A DNA stretch of 64,000 nt from Bradyrhizobium sp. B097 (lineage in GTDB: Bacteria > Pseudomonadota > Alphaproteobacteria > Rhizobiales > Xanthobacteraceae): positions 2,786,501 through 2,850,500 of the forward strand of contig NZ_CP152412.1 of NCBI RefSeq assembly GCF_038957035.1, read 5' to 3'. This document shows, in pieces, positions 33,639-46,670 of the stretch. Below the pieces are notes generated by a model. The model was not told the DNA's origin. It was given only the letters and a program-made list of their open reading frames with translations, and did not search any database. Position 1 is the stretch's first letter. The number at the start of each line of letters is the position of its first letter. Both the position numbers and the translations under genes were made by a program.

Positions 33639-34559
33639 ATGACCTTCCCCGACATCACGCCCGATCTGAAAGCCGCGATGCCGGAGCTGCGCGGGCGGCT
33701 GCTGGCCAACCAGTCGCTGGCGGAGCTGACCTGGTTTCGCGTCGGCGGTCCAGCGCAGGTGCTGTTCACGCCGGCCGACGAAGACGATCTCGCCAACTTC
33801 CTGAAGCATCTGCCGCAGGAGCTGCCGGTCTATGTCGTCGGCGTCGGCTCCAATCTGATCGTGCGCGACGGCGGCATGCCCGGTGTCGTGATCCGGCTCG
33901 CGCCGCGTGCCTTTGGCGAGACAAGTGCGGCTGGCGATGTCGTCACCGCCGGCGCCGCGGCGCTCGACAAGCGCGTCGCCGAGACGGCGGCAGCGGCAAA
34001 CATCGGCGGCATGGAATTCTTCTTCGGCATTCCCGGCACGGTCGGCGGCGCACTGCGCATGAATGCCGGCGCCAATGGCGGCGAGACCAAGGACGTGCTG
34101 GTGGCGGCGACCGGCATCGGCCGTGACGGCACCAAGCATACGTTCGGCAATGCCGAGATGAAGTTCGTCTATCGCAACTCCGGCGTCGATCCGTCCATCG
34201 TGTTCACCTCGGCGCGCTTTCGCGGCAGGATCACCGATGCGGATGCGATCCGCGCCCGCATGAACGAGGTGCAGGCCCATCGCGAGACCGCGCAGCCGAT
34301 CCGCGAGAAGACCGGCGGCTCGACCTTCAAGAATCCGCCCGGCAACAGCGCCTGGAAATTGATCGATGCCGCAGGCTGCCGCGGCCTCAAGGTCGGCGGC
34401 GCGCAGGTGTCGGAGATGCACTGCAATTTCCTGATCAACACCGGCAACGCCACCGGGCATGACATCGAGACGCTCGGCGAGACGGTGCGCGAGCGGGTCA
34501 AGCAGACCAGCGGAATTGAGCTGCACTGGGAAATCAAGCGGATCGGGACCGCTTCGTAG
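33639..34559 (+). CDS. murB: UDP-N-acetylenolpyruvoylglucosamine reductase
   Basis: 306 aa from ATG 33639. FAD-binding blocks are present: [62 protein letters not shown], and the catalytic RNSG region ([11 protein letters not shown]). At the end are [21 protein letters not shown] and [12 protein letters not shown]. It reduces UDP-GlcNAc-enolpyruvate to UDP-MurNAc with NADPH. Typical type I MurB length. Confidence 0.97.
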   Translation: MTFPDITPDLKAAMPELRGRLLANQSLAELTWFRVGGPAQVLFTPADEDDLANFLKHLPQELPVYVVGVGSNLIVRDGGMPGVVIRLAPRAFGETSAAGDVVTAGAAALDKRVAETAAAANIGGMEFFFGIPGTVGGALRMNAGANGGETKDVLVAATGIGRDGTKHTFGNAEMKFVYRNSGVDPSIVFTSARFRGRITDADAIRARMNEVQAHRETAQPIREKTGGSTFKNPPGNSAWKLIDAAGCRGLKVGGAQVSEMHCNFLINTGNATGHDIETLGETVRERVKQTSGIELHWEIKRIGTAS

Positions 34560-34560
34560 T

Positions 34561-34652
34561 CGTCATTCCGGGGCGCGCGCAGCGCGAACCCGGAATCCAG
34601 AGGTAATGAAACGAGATTCCGGGTCTGGTCCTTCGGACCATCCCGGAATGAC
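34561..34652. repeat. Palindromic intergenic repeat, family A (copy 4), between murB and ddl
   Basis: Begins CGTCATTCCGGGGCGCGCGC directly after the murB stop and ends ATCCCGGAATGAC, 17 bases before the ddl ATG. The right half (34614-34652) is nearly identical to 8347-8385. Confidence 0.9.
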
Positions 34653-34669
34653 AGGATAGAGTAGAGCTG

Positions 34670-35656
34670 ATGCACGTGACCATTCTGTTCGGCGGCACCA
34701 ACAAGGAGCGGCTGGTCTCGGTGGCGAGCGCACAGGCGCTGCACCGCGCGCTGCCCGACGCGGAGCTCTGGTTCTGGGACGTCGACGACACCGTGCATGC
34801 GGTGACGTCCGAACAGCTGCTCGGCCACACGCGGCCCTTCGAGGTCGACTTCAAGCCCGGCGGTCCCGGCCTCGCGCTCGACCGGGCACTCGACAAAGCA
34901 GGCGCCGAGCAGCGCGTGCTGGTGCTCGGCCTGCACGGTGGCCGCGCCGAGAACGGCGAATTGCAGGCGATGTGCGAGATGCGCGGCGTCGCGTTCACCG
35001 GCTCCGGCTCGGCGTCGTCGCATTTGGCGTTCGACAAGCCATCGGCGAAGCGCTTCGCCGCGATCGCGGGCCTCAACGCGCCGCAGGGCATATCGGTCGC
35101 ACAGCTCGATGAAGCGTTCGCCCAGCACGGCAGGCTGATCGCAAAGCCCGCCAAGGACGGATCGAGCTACGGGCTGATCTTCGTCAACGCACAGCAGGAC
35201 CTCGTCGCGGTCCGCAATGCGGCGAAGCATGAAGACTATCTGATCGAGCCGTTCGTGTCGGGCGTCGAGGCGACCTGCGGCGTGCTCGAGCAGTCTGACG
35301 GCACGGTGTTCGCGCTGCCGCCGATCGAGATCGTGCCCGCGGAGGGGGGCTTCGACTACACAGCCAAATACCTTTTGAAGTCGACCCAGGAGATCTGCCC
35401 CGGCCGCTTCGCGCCGGAGGTCAGCGCCGCAATCATGGACCATGCGTTGCGGGCGCACCGCGCATTGTCCTGCACCGGCTATTCGCGCAGCGATTTCATC
35501 GTGTCGGCCAATGGCCCGGTCTACCTCGAGACCAACACGCTGCCCGGCCTCACCGCGGCATCACTTTACCCTAAGGCCTTGAAAGCACAGGGCATCGCCT
35601 TTGCCGACTTCTTGGCCGACCAGATCGAGCTCGGCCGCCGCCGCGCCAGGAGTTAA
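34670..35656 (+). CDS. ddl: D-alanine:D-alanine ligase (ATP-grasp), divergent type
   Basis: 328 aa. The N-terminus MHVTILFGGTNKERLVSVAS matches the Ddl glycine loop, where the usual GG-x-S-x-E-x-x-V-S appears as GGTNKERLVS. LHGGRAENGELQAMCE, AFTGSGSASSHLAFDK, AKPAKDGSSYG (ATP-grasp), EIVPAEGGFDYTAKYL and YLETNTLPGLTAASLYP follow, so ATP- and magnesium-binding residues are present. The substitutions put it away from enteric DdlB, but the position between murB and ftsQ is the expected ddl location. It supplies D-Ala-D-Ala to MurF. Confidence 0.9.
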   Translation: MHVTILFGGTNKERLVSVASAQALHRALPDAELWFWDVDDTVHAVTSEQLLGHTRPFEVDFKPGGPGLALDRALDKAGAEQRVLVLGLHGGRAENGELQAMCEMRGVAFTGSGSASSHLAFDKPSAKRFAAIAGLNAPQGISVAQLDEAFAQHGRLIAKPAKDGSSYGLIFVNAQQDLVAVRNAAKHEDYLIEPFVSGVEATCGVLEQSDGTVFALPPIEIVPAEGGFDYTAKYLLKSTQEICPGRFAPEVSAAIMDHALRAHRALSCTGYSRSDFIVSANGPVYLETNTLPGLTAASLYPKALKAQGIAFADFLADQIELGRRRARS

Positions 35657-35990
35657 GGCCAACCGGGGCGGGAACCCGCCCGACTCGGCCGGATGGAACC
35701 CGGGCGCTGTTGCTAAAATGCTAACGGGTTCGCGGCAAAGTATTCAGAGCGTTGATCAAAATACACTCCAGGCTGAACTCCTTTACCATTTGTTTACCAG
35801 GAAGCCCGAAGGTTAACGCTGGCGGCGCATGTAGCGCTTGGCTGCCGGGGCGTGAGCTGTCGCGGATTACCGCTTCGAGGATCGCAACCAGGGAACAGGG
35901 GGCCTCTCTAATCCCACCGGTCTAGCCGAGACGTGATTTGTGCCGGGACCCCGCAGGGTTTGCGGGCGCAACATGTGACGAGCTCGTGCA
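35657..35990 (+). promoter_or_regulatory. ftsQ upstream region with CtrA-like half-sites
   Basis: This 334-base gap has no gene. TTTACC occurs at 35782 and again at 35793 with an 11-base period, and GGTTAACG follows at about 35811; this is the layout of CtrA-controlled promoters (TTAA-N7-TTAA), each half-site of the pair being one base off. The first 45 bases after ddl are rich in inverted GC runs (CCGGGGCGGG, CCCGCCCG). A separate promoter for ftsQAZ is plausible. Confidence 0.4.
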
Positions 35991-36998
35991 ATGGATGGTG
36001 CAGGACGCCTCACCCGATCGCTGCGATCGCTGGGGCCTCAAGCTGACCTGAAAGCAGCCGCTATTGGAGCGGCAGTGCTGCTGCGCGAGTATGTCGGTGC
36101 CCTTCTCGCGCGTCGCCGCCGGCGTCCCGCCAGGCCGCCGCAGATGATCGATCGCGAGCCGCCGAACCGCTACATCATGCTGGTCGAACGCTATCTGCCG
36201 CGCCGCATCGGCCTGGTCGCGACACTCGCGATCCTGTTCGGCAGCCTGGGGTTCGGCATCGTCAAAGGCGGCCATCTCGAGGAGTTCACCACCGCGCTCA
36301 GCGACACCCGCAACGCGCTGGCCAATTCCGCAGGCTTCCGCATCACCACCGTGGGCATCAACGGCCGCAAGCAGCTGAGCCAGGATGAGGTGCTTGCGAT
36401 CGGCGGCGTCAATGGCCGCTCCTCGCTGCTGTTTCTCGACGCCGATACCGTGCGCGCCAAGCTGAAGGCCAATCCCTGGATCGCCGACGCCACGATCCTC
36501 AAGCTCTATCCGGGCCGGCTGCAGATCGACATCGTCGAGCGCACCGCCTTCGCGCTGTGGCAGCAGAACGGCCGCCTGTCGGTGATCGCCTCCGACGGCG
36601 CGGTGCTCGAGCCCTACGTGTCGCGCCGCTTCCTCAATCTGCCGCTGGTGGTTGGCAAGGGCGCGGATGTCAGGGCCCAGGACTTCCTGGCGCTGCTCGA
36701 CCGTTATCCGCAGGTGCGCTCGGTGACCAAGGCCGCGATCTTCGTCGGCGAGCGGCGCTGGAACCTGCGCCTCAAGGACGGCCTCGACGTCCGCTTGCCG
36801 GAGAACGATGTCGGCAACGCGCTGGCCGCGCTCTCTAGGCTCGACAAGGACGAGAAACTGTTCTCGCGCGACATCGTCGCCATCGACATGCGCCTGCCCG
36901 ATCGGCTGATCGTGCAATTGTCGGAGGAAGCCGGCAAGGCGCGCGACGAGCTATTCAAGGACAAGAAGTCCAAGAAGAAGGCCGGTGACTCCGCATGA
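35991..36998 (+). CDS. ftsQ: Cell division protein FtsQ
   Basis: 335 aa. It has a long basic cytoplasmic N-terminus (ARRRRRPARPP) and a single membrane segment (GLVATLAILFGSLGFGIVKGG). A POTRA domain follows (FRITTVGINGRKQLSQDEVLA, LKANPWIADATILKLYPGRL, IVERTAFALWQQNG), then the FtsQ beta domain (LPLVVGKGADVRAQDFLALL, RRWNLRLKDGLDVRLPE). The Lys-rich tail is cytologically neutral. FtsQ recruits FtsL/FtsB to the septum. Its stop overlaps the ftsA start (ATGA). An internal start at 36144 is less likely. Confidence 0.95.
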   Translation: MDGAGRLTRSLRSLGPQADLKAAAIGAAVLLREYVGALLARRRRRPARPPQMIDREPPNRYIMLVERYLPRRIGLVATLAILFGSLGFGIVKGGHLEEFTTALSDTRNALANSAGFRITTVGINGRKQLSQDEVLAIGGVNGRSSLLFLDADTVRAKLKANPWIADATILKLYPGRLQIDIVERTAFALWQQNGRLSVIASDGAVLEPYVSRRFLNLPLVVGKGADVRAQDFLALLDRYPQVRSVTKAAIFVGERRWNLRLKDGLDVRLPENDVGNALAALSRLDKDEKLFSRDIVAIDMRLPDRLIVQLSEEAGKARDELFKDKKSKKKAGDSA

Positions 36999-38311
36999 CC
37001 GGCCTCGATCGCAATTTGACCCCGAAGACCCGCCCGATGCAGAAGCGCACCGCGATGGTGGCTTCGCTCGACGTCGGCTCCAGCAAGATCGCCTGCATGA
37101 TCGCGCGGCTCAGGCCGTCGCCGCCGAACGAGGCGCTGCGCGGCCGCACCCATGCGGTCGAATTGATCGGCTACAGCCAGATCCAGTCGCGCGGCGTCAA
37201 GGCCGGCTCCGTCGTCGATCTCGCCGAATGCGAGAAGGCGGTGCGCCATGCCGTGGCGCTAGCCGAGCGCATGGCCAAGGTCCGTGTCGAATCCGTCCTG
37301 CTGTCGGTCTCCGGCGGCCGGCTGCATGGCCAATTGGTTGAAGCCGCGGCCGATATCCACGGCGGCTCGGTGACCGCGGACGATATCAGCCGCGTCACCT
37401 CGGCGGGCATGCGCCACGCCGCCGGCGCCGGCCGCACCGTGTTGCATGCGCTGCCGGTCGGCTACGCGCTCGATGGCGTCAAGGGTATCCGCGATCCCAA
37501 AGGCATGGTGGCGCGCCAGTTCGGCGTCGACATGAACGTGGTGACGTCGGACGCGACGGTTGCAAAGAACTTGATGCTGGTGGTCGAGCGCTGCCATCTC
37601 AACGTCGAAGCCATGGCGTCGAGCCCCTATGTCGCGGGCCTGTCGGTCCTGACCGATGACGAGGCCGATCTCGGTGCTGCCGTCGTCGAGATGGGCGCGG
37701 GCTCGACGACGATCGCGACTTACTCCGGCGGCCGCCTCGTGCACGCGTCCGGATTTGCGCTCGGCGGGCAACACATCACGATGGATCTTGCGCGCGGCAT
37801 CGGCGCGTGCATTGCGGATGCCGAGCGAATCAAGACTTTATACGGCACGGTGCTGACCGGCGGCTCGGACTCGCGCGAGCTGATGTCCGTTCCCACTGCA
37901 GGCGATGATCGGGAGACTCCGCAAATCGTGTCCCGCGCCACGATCGCCAACATTGTCCGGCATCGCGCCGAGGAGATTTTCGAAATGGTCCGTGACCGGC
38001 TCGCGGATTCTCCCTTTGCGGCAGAGCCGAGGGCGCGCGTCGTGCTGAGCGGCGGCGCCTCGCAGCTCACCGGCACCGTCGAGCTTGCCACCCGTATCCT
38101 GAACCGTCAGGTCCGCATCGGCCGCCCGCTCGGCTTCGGCCGGCTGCCGAACGAGGCGAAGGGCGCCTCGTTCTCGGTGCCGACGGGCCTCCTGGTCTAT
38201 CCGCAATACGCACATCTTGAACATGTCGAACCGCGGCGTACGCGGCAGCTCAGGACAGGGACAGACGGTTACTTCGGAAAGGTCGGACGATGGCTTCGCG
38301 AGGGCTTCTGA
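36995..38311 (+). CDS. ftsA: Cell division protein FtsA (actin-like membrane tether of FtsZ)
   Basis: 438 aa. Actin-fold phosphate-binding regions: VASLDVGSSKIACMIARL (phosphate 1), AAVVEMGAGSTTIATYSGG (phosphate 2), and VVLSGGASQLTGTVELA (adenosine region). The 1C domain contains VLLSVSGGRLHGQLVEA. The C-terminal end (KVGRWLREGF) forms the amphipathic membrane-targeting helix typical of FtsA. The start overlaps ftsQ by four bases; an in-frame ATG at 37037 (MQKRTAMVASLDVG) is an alternative. Confidence 0.96.
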   Translation: MTGLDRNLTPKTRPMQKRTAMVASLDVGSSKIACMIARLRPSPPNEALRGRTHAVELIGYSQIQSRGVKAGSVVDLAECEKAVRHAVALAERMAKVRVESVLLSVSGGRLHGQLVEAAADIHGGSVTADDISRVTSAGMRHAAGAGRTVLHALPVGYALDGVKGIRDPKGMVARQFGVDMNVVTSDATVAKNLMLVVERCHLNVEAMASSPYVAGLSVLTDDEADLGAAVVEMGAGSTTIATYSGGRLVHASGFALGGQHITMDLARGIGACIADAERIKTLYGTVLTGGSDSRELMSVPTAGDDRETPQIVSRATIANIVRHRAEEIFEMVRDRLADSPFAAEPRARVVLSGGASQLTGTVELATRILNRQVRIGRPLGFGRLPNEAKGASFSVPTGLLVYPQYAHLEHVEPRRTRQLRTGTDGYFGKVGRWLREGF

Positions 38312-38400
38312 TGACCACACCCCGGCTCATTGCATTTTCACCAGCTCCTGCGGCCAGCGGCCGGGACGAACCAACGCGCGCATAATCGAGAGAGGCAACC

Positions 38401-40185
38401 ATGGCACTCAATCTGACACCCCCTGACATCAGCGAGCTGAAACCGCGGATCACCGTCTTCGGCGTCGGCGGCGCGGGTGGTAATGCCGTCAACAACATGA
38501 TCACCGCCGGGTTGCAGGGCGTCGACTTCGTCGTCGCCAACACCGACGCGCAGGCGCTGACCATGTCGAAGGCGCAGCGCATCATCCAGATGGGCACCCA
38601 GGTCACCCAAGGCCTCGGCGCCGGTTCGCAGCCCGATGTCGGTGCTGCGGCCGCGCAGGAGGTCATGGACGAGCTGCGCGATCACCTCACCGGCGCCAAC
38701 ATGGTGTTCGTCACCGCCGGCATGGGCGGCGGCACCGGCACCGGGGCTGCGCCCGTGATTGCCAAGGCTGCCCGCGAGATGGGAATCCTCACCGTCGGCG
38801 TGGTGACGAAGCCGTTCCACTTCGAGGGTCAGCGCCGGATGCGCACCGCCGAGCACGGCATCTCCGAGCTCCACAAGGTGGTCGACACGCTGCTGATCAT
38901 CCCGAACCAGAACCTGTTCCGGGTCGCCAACGAGAAGACCACCTTCGCCGACGCGTTCGCGATGGCCGACCAGGTGCTGTACTCGGGCGTCGCCTGCATC
39001 ACCGACCTGATGGTCAAGGAAGGCCTGATCAACCTCGACTTCGCCGACGTCCGCGCCGTGATGCGGGAAATGGGCAAGGCGATGATGGGCACCGGCGAGG
39101 CCACCGGCGAAAAGCGCGCGCTGACCGCCGCCGAAGCTGCGATCGCCAACCCGCTGATCGACGATAGCTCGATGAAGGGCGCCCGCGGCCTGTTGATCTC
39201 GATCACCGGTGGCAAGGACCTCACTCTGTTCGAGGTCGACGAAGCCGCAACCCGCATCCGCGAAGAAGTCGATGCCGACGCCAACATCATCGTCGGCGCC
39301 ACCTTCGACGAATCGCTCGACGGCGTCATTCGCGTCTCGGTGGTCGCAACCGGCATCGAGCAGGCCGCGATCGCTTCCCGTGCGCAGGCTCCCGCGCAGC
39401 AGCCGGGCGGCTCGCCCGAGAGCCGGCTGGCCGATCTGACGGCTCGCCTGCGTGCCGACAATCAGCGCATGGCCGAGCGCGCCCAGAAGCTGGAACCGCC
39501 GACCGGCGTGACGGTTGCTCCGATTGCAGCTGCCGCCGCACCCCAGCAGCGTCCGGCCGTCGAGCGCGCTGCGCTCGCGGCAATCGCTGCCGCGGTTGCC
39601 CCGGACAGCGCACCGGCTCAGGCGCCGATGCAGCCGGGGTCCTACGGTGACGTCACCGTACGCCCAATCGCCCAGAAGCCGACGTTGTTCCCGGACCACG
39701 AGGCGGCCCGCGCCGAACAGCACGAGCCGATGCCGCCCGAGACCTTCATCCCGCAGGCGGCGGAACGGTCGCCGGTCCGTGCCCCGCGGATGCCGAAGTT
39801 CGAGGATCTGCCGATGCCGGCGCAGGCCGAGATCCGCCAGGCCAGCGGCGACGGCGAGGCGGAACACCCGCAGAAGACCCGGCTGTCGCTGCTGCAGCGG
39901 CTGGCCAATGTCGGCCTCGGCCGCCGCGACGAAGAGACCGAGCCGCCAATCGCGGCCCGTGCTTCGGGTCCGGCGATGCCGACGATGCCGCCGCTGCCCG
40001 ACCGCAAGCCGGCCCGCAGCGTCGCCCAGCAGATTTCGGCGAACGAATCGCCGGTATCGGAATATGCGAAGCGCCCGGCACCGCAGGGATTGGATGCCCA
40101 TGGCCGCCAAGCGCCTGTTGCCCCGGCGCCACAGGGTGACGACCATCTTGATATCCCGGCCTTCCTGCGCCGGCAGGCAAACTGA
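38401..40185 (+). CDS. ftsZ: Cell division GTPase FtsZ (long rhizobial type)
   Basis: 594 aa, with GAGAGG upstream. The tubulin-like core is at about residues 1-320: [18 protein letters not shown], the G-box [54 protein letters not shown]. It is followed by a very long Pro/Ala-rich linker (about 250 residues) and the conserved C-terminal peptide [15 protein letters not shown], which binds FtsA. The long linker is usual for alphaproteobacterial FtsZ and sets ring architecture. A strong terminator lies 25 bases after the stop. Confidence 0.98.
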   Translation: MALNLTPPDISELKPRITVFGVGGAGGNAVNNMITAGLQGVDFVVANTDAQALTMSKAQRIIQMGTQVTQGLGAGSQPDVGAAAAQEVMDELRDHLTGANMVFVTAGMGGGTGTGAAPVIAKAAREMGILTVGVVTKPFHFEGQRRMRTAEHGISELHKVVDTLLIIPNQNLFRVANEKTTFADAFAMADQVLYSGVACITDLMVKEGLINLDFADVRAVMREMGKAMMGTGEATGEKRALTAAEAAIANPLIDDSSMKGARGLLISITGGKDLTLFEVDEAATRIREEVDADANIIVGATFDESLDGVIRVSVVATGIEQAAIASRAQAPAQQPGGSPESRLADLTARLRADNQRMAERAQKLEPPTGVTVAPIAAAAAPQQRPAVERAALAAIAAAVAPDSAPAQAPMQPGSYGDVTVRPIAQKPTLFPDHEAARAEQHEPMPPETFIPQAAERSPVRAPRMPKFEDLPMPAQAEIRQASGDGEAEHPQKTRLSLLQRLANVGLGRRDEETEPPIAARASGPAMPTMPPLPDRKPARSVAQQISANESPVSEYAKRPAPQGLDAHGRQAPVAPAPQGDDHLDIPAFLRRQAN

Positions 40186-40210
40186 AGTTTGTTACAACCT
40201 TGGCGACGAA

Positions 40211-40249
40211 GAAGGCCTCGGCGGGGAACCGCCGGGGCCTTCTCCTTTT
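40211..40249 (+). terminator. Rho-independent terminator after ftsZ
   Basis: 14-bp arms GAAGGCCTCGGCGG (40211-40224) and CCGCCGGGGCCTTC (40229-40242), one G-T wobble, GGAA loop, followed by TCCTTTT. This ends the dcw transcription unit. Confidence 0.92.
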
Positions 40250-40535
40250 GGCGGGCAGGCGGTTGCATCTGGTAAACAAGCAACTGATTTTAAATGATTA
40301 ATTATTATTTCGGTGGTCAGATGGCCACTCGCCGAGGGCCGTTTTCGCTGCCGCAATTTGGTTAACCTTGGGCGCGAATGCGGCGGAGATGGGGTAACAA
40401 TCCGTAAAGAAGCGTGAGTTGGCGCGCTTTAGGGCTGTGACTATGGTCTGCCGGGACTTGGGGAGCTCATGCGAGTCGGCCTTGGGGAAGTTTGGCCACT
40501 TGCATTGAGCGAAGTCGGGTAGTGGGCATTATCGA
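40250..40535 (+). promoter_or_regulatory. lpxC upstream region
   Basis: A 286-base region after the ftsZ terminator with no gene. It has an AT-rich patch around 40285-40312, a palindrome GGTTAACC (40360-40367, also a possible CtrA half-site), and GTAACAATCCGTAAAGAAG near 40400. A promoter for lpxC must lie here, but I cannot place it with confidence. Confidence 0.4.
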
Positions 40536-41498
40536 ATGAAGTTCAGCCGTCAGACAACGCTTCGGTCGCAAGCCACCGTGACTGGCGTAGGCGTTCATTC
40601 CGGTCTTCCTGTCAGTCTCACGCTGGGACCTGCACCTGTCGATGCAGGTTTTATTTTTGTCCGCACCGGTCTCGACGGTGCCGACCGCGAAGTTACCGCC
40701 ACCGCCGACGCTGTGATCGCCACCGAATTCGCGACGGTGCTGGGTGACCGCGAAGGGCCGCTGGTTTCGACCGCGGAGCATGTTCTCGCCGCGCTGCGCG
40801 GCATGGGCGTCGACAACGCCACGATCGAAGTCGACGGTGCAGAAGTTCCGATCATGGACGGTAGCGCTGCGGCGTTTGTCGCAGCCATCGATCAGGCTGG
40901 CATTGTGACCCAGCCCGGCGTCCGCCGCTTCATCCAGGTACTGAAGCCGGTGCAGGTCAAGATCGGCGATGCGATGGGCGAGCTGCGTCCGTTCGCCGGC
41001 GGGTTCCGCGCCGAAGTTGAAATCAATTTCGCCAACAAGGTGATCGGTCACCAGACCTACTCGTTCGATCTGTCGCCGGAAGGCTTCCGCCGCGAAGTCG
41101 CGCGGGCCCGTACCTTCGGCTGCATGAATGACGTGGCGCGGCTGTGGGGCGCTGGCTTCGCGCTCGGCGCCTCCTTCGACAACACGGTGGTGTTCGACGA
41201 GGCCCGCCTGCTCAACGCCGAGGGCCTGCGCTACGCCAACGAGTGCGCCCGCCACAAGGTGCTCGACGTGATCGGCGATCTGGCGCTGGCCGCCCTGCCG
41301 CTGCTCGGCAGCTACCGTTCGGTCCGCGGCGGCCACAAGCTCAACAACGCGGTGCTGAAGGCGCTGCTCGCCGACCGCAGCGCCTGGCACGTGGTCGAAT
41401 CGGAGACCGCCCGGCGGCCGCTCCGCGGCCATGTCGAAGCCGGTGCAAGCGCGGTGGGCGGCCTGGTCGCCCCGGCTTACGGTCCGGACGTGTCCTGA
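40536..41498 (+). CDS. lpxC: UDP-3-O-acyl-N-acetylglucosamine deacetylase (lipid A synthesis)
   Basis: 320 aa. Zinc ligands are seen as His82 (STAEHVLAAL), His240 and Asp244 (ARHKVLDVIGD), with the general acid/base His267 in RGGHKLNN. The N-terminal repeat VTGVGVHSGLPVSLTLGPAP is typical. This zinc enzyme carries out the committed step of lipid A synthesis in the cytoplasm. As in many proteobacteria it follows ftsZ, but a terminator separates the two, so it needs its own promoter. Confidence 0.97.
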   Translation: MKFSRQTTLRSQATVTGVGVHSGLPVSLTLGPAPVDAGFIFVRTGLDGADREVTATADAVIATEFATVLGDREGPLVSTAEHVLAALRGMGVDNATIEVDGAEVPIMDGSAAAFVAAIDQAGIVTQPGVRRFIQVLKPVQVKIGDAMGELRPFAGGFRAEVEINFANKVIGHQTYSFDLSPEGFRREVARARTFGCMNDVARLWGAGFALGASFDNTVVFDEARLLNAEGLRYANECARHKVLDVIGDLALAALPLLGSYRSVRGGHKLNNAVLKALLADRSAWHVVESETARRPLRGHVEAGASAVGGLVAPAYGPDVS

Positions 41499-41756
41499 TC
41501 GCCCAAGTCCTGATCGCCTGGCCGGTCAGCCCAATTTCCGTAATAACCACAGCAGGCTGTGAGCATCGCCGGGTCGCCTTATTCCCGGCGGATTGGCTCC
41601 CTATTCGGTTGGTCGACGGTCATTTTTCGGTTAAACAGGCCCGCGGTTGCCTTGATCCGGCGCCAACGGCACGAGAGATATTGCATCCGTGATCGCGGTT
41701 CATGGGTGGAGTGGGGTCGCCGTTAACCGCATCAAAGGCGTCAGGTTTTACAATCC

Positions 41757-42665
41757 ATGTCGGCAATGCGTATGGCGCTCGAACAACGCAATTCTTCTGA
41801 CGTCTCCGGCCTGACCAAGGCCGCGCGCGCGCTGCGTTTCGCGGCGGGCCTGATCGTGCTGGCGTTGCCGCTCTCAGGCTGCGGCACCGGCGCGCTGTGG
41901 GACAAGTTCATGGCCAAGGACGACACGTTCGTCGATGAGCCCGCGGACAAGCTCTACAATGAGGGCTTGTACATGATGAACGAGAAGAAGGACCTGAAGG
42001 CCGCTTCGAAGAAGTTCGAGGAAGTCGACCGTCAGCATCCCTATTCGGACTGGGCGCGCAAGTCGCTGCTGATGTCGGCCTATTCGTACTATCAGGCGGG
42101 CGACTACGACAGCTGCATCGGCTCCGCCACCCGCTACGTGACCCTGCATCCCGGCAGCCCGGACGCGTCCTACGCCCAGTACCTGATCGCGGCATCGCAT
42201 TTCGACCAGATCCCGGACATCTCGCGCGACCAGAGCCGCACCGAGAAGGCGATCGCGGCGCTCGAAGAGGTGGTGCGCAAATATCCGACCTCCGAATACG
42301 CCACCCAGGCCAAGAACAAGATCCAGGCCGCGCGCGACCAGCTCGCCGGCAAGGAAATGGCGGTCGGGCGCTATTACATCGAGAAGCGCGACTTCACCGC
42401 CGCCATCAACCGCTTCAAGACCGTGGTCACCCAGTACCAGACCACCCGCCACGTCGAAGAGGCGCTCTACCGGCTCACCGAGGCCTATATGGCGATCGGC
42501 ATCGCCGGCGAGGCGCAGACCGCGGCCGCGGTGCTCGGCCACAATTTTCCGGACAGCCGCTGGTACAAGGACGCGTATAATCTAGTAAAGTCCGGCGGTC
42601 TCGAGCCGAGCGAGAATCAGGGATCCTGGATCAGCAGGACCTTCAAGAAGATAGGTCTCGGCTAG
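41757..42665 (+). CDS. bamD: Outer-membrane assembly lipoprotein BamD
   Basis: 302 aa. A signal peptide with lipobox LSGC (lipidated Cys42) follows a rather long N-terminus. The mature part is TPR-like: ADKLYNEGLYMMNEKKDLKAASKKFEEVDRQHPYSDWARK is a hallmark block, then QAGDYDSCIGSATRYVTLHPGS and later TPR helices. It belongs to the Bam complex that inserts beta-barrel proteins. The position between lpxC and recN is standard in Rhizobiales. A start at ATG 41766 or 41772 would shorten the pre-signal part. Confidence 0.95.
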   Translation: MSAMRMALEQRNSSDVSGLTKAARALRFAAGLIVLALPLSGCGTGALWDKFMAKDDTFVDEPADKLYNEGLYMMNEKKDLKAASKKFEEVDRQHPYSDWARKSLLMSAYSYYQAGDYDSCIGSATRYVTLHPGSPDASYAQYLIAASHFDQIPDISRDQSRTEKAIAALEEVVRKYPTSEYATQAKNKIQAARDQLAGKEMAVGRYYIEKRDFTAAINRFKTVVTQYQTTRHVEEALYRLTEAYMAIGIAGEAQTAAAVLGHNFPDSRWYKDAYNLVKSGGLEPSENQGSWISRTFKKIGLG

Positions 42666-42678
42666 GAATTGTCCTCGC

Positions 42679-46511
<3,833 letters not shown>

Positions 46512-46540
46512 GGCGCAGCGGCGCCGCCGCATTCTCCGCT

Positions 46541-46642
46541 GTCGTCCTCCGCGAAAGCGGGGGACCCAGTATTCCAGAGACAGTCATTGTTGAGCCGATA
46601 GGCCGCGGCGTACTGGATCCCCCGCTTTCGCGGGGGATGACG
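46541..46642. repeat. Palindromic intergenic repeat, family C (copy 1)
   Basis: Left end GTCGTCCTCCGCGAAAGCGG then GGGACCCAGTATTCCAGAG; right end TACTGGATCCCCCGCTTTCG then CGGGGGATGAC. The ends are inverted repeats. A near-identical copy lies at 48103-48203, so the pair brackets the MFS gene. Confidence 0.9.
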
Positions 46643-46670
46643 AGGCGAGAGCGCGGTACGAGCGCACGCC

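Noticed and set aside
40250..40535. Small RNA or gene between ftsZ and lpxC
   Set aside because: No ORF with a ribosome binding site and no stem-loop with a T-run beyond the ftsZ terminator.
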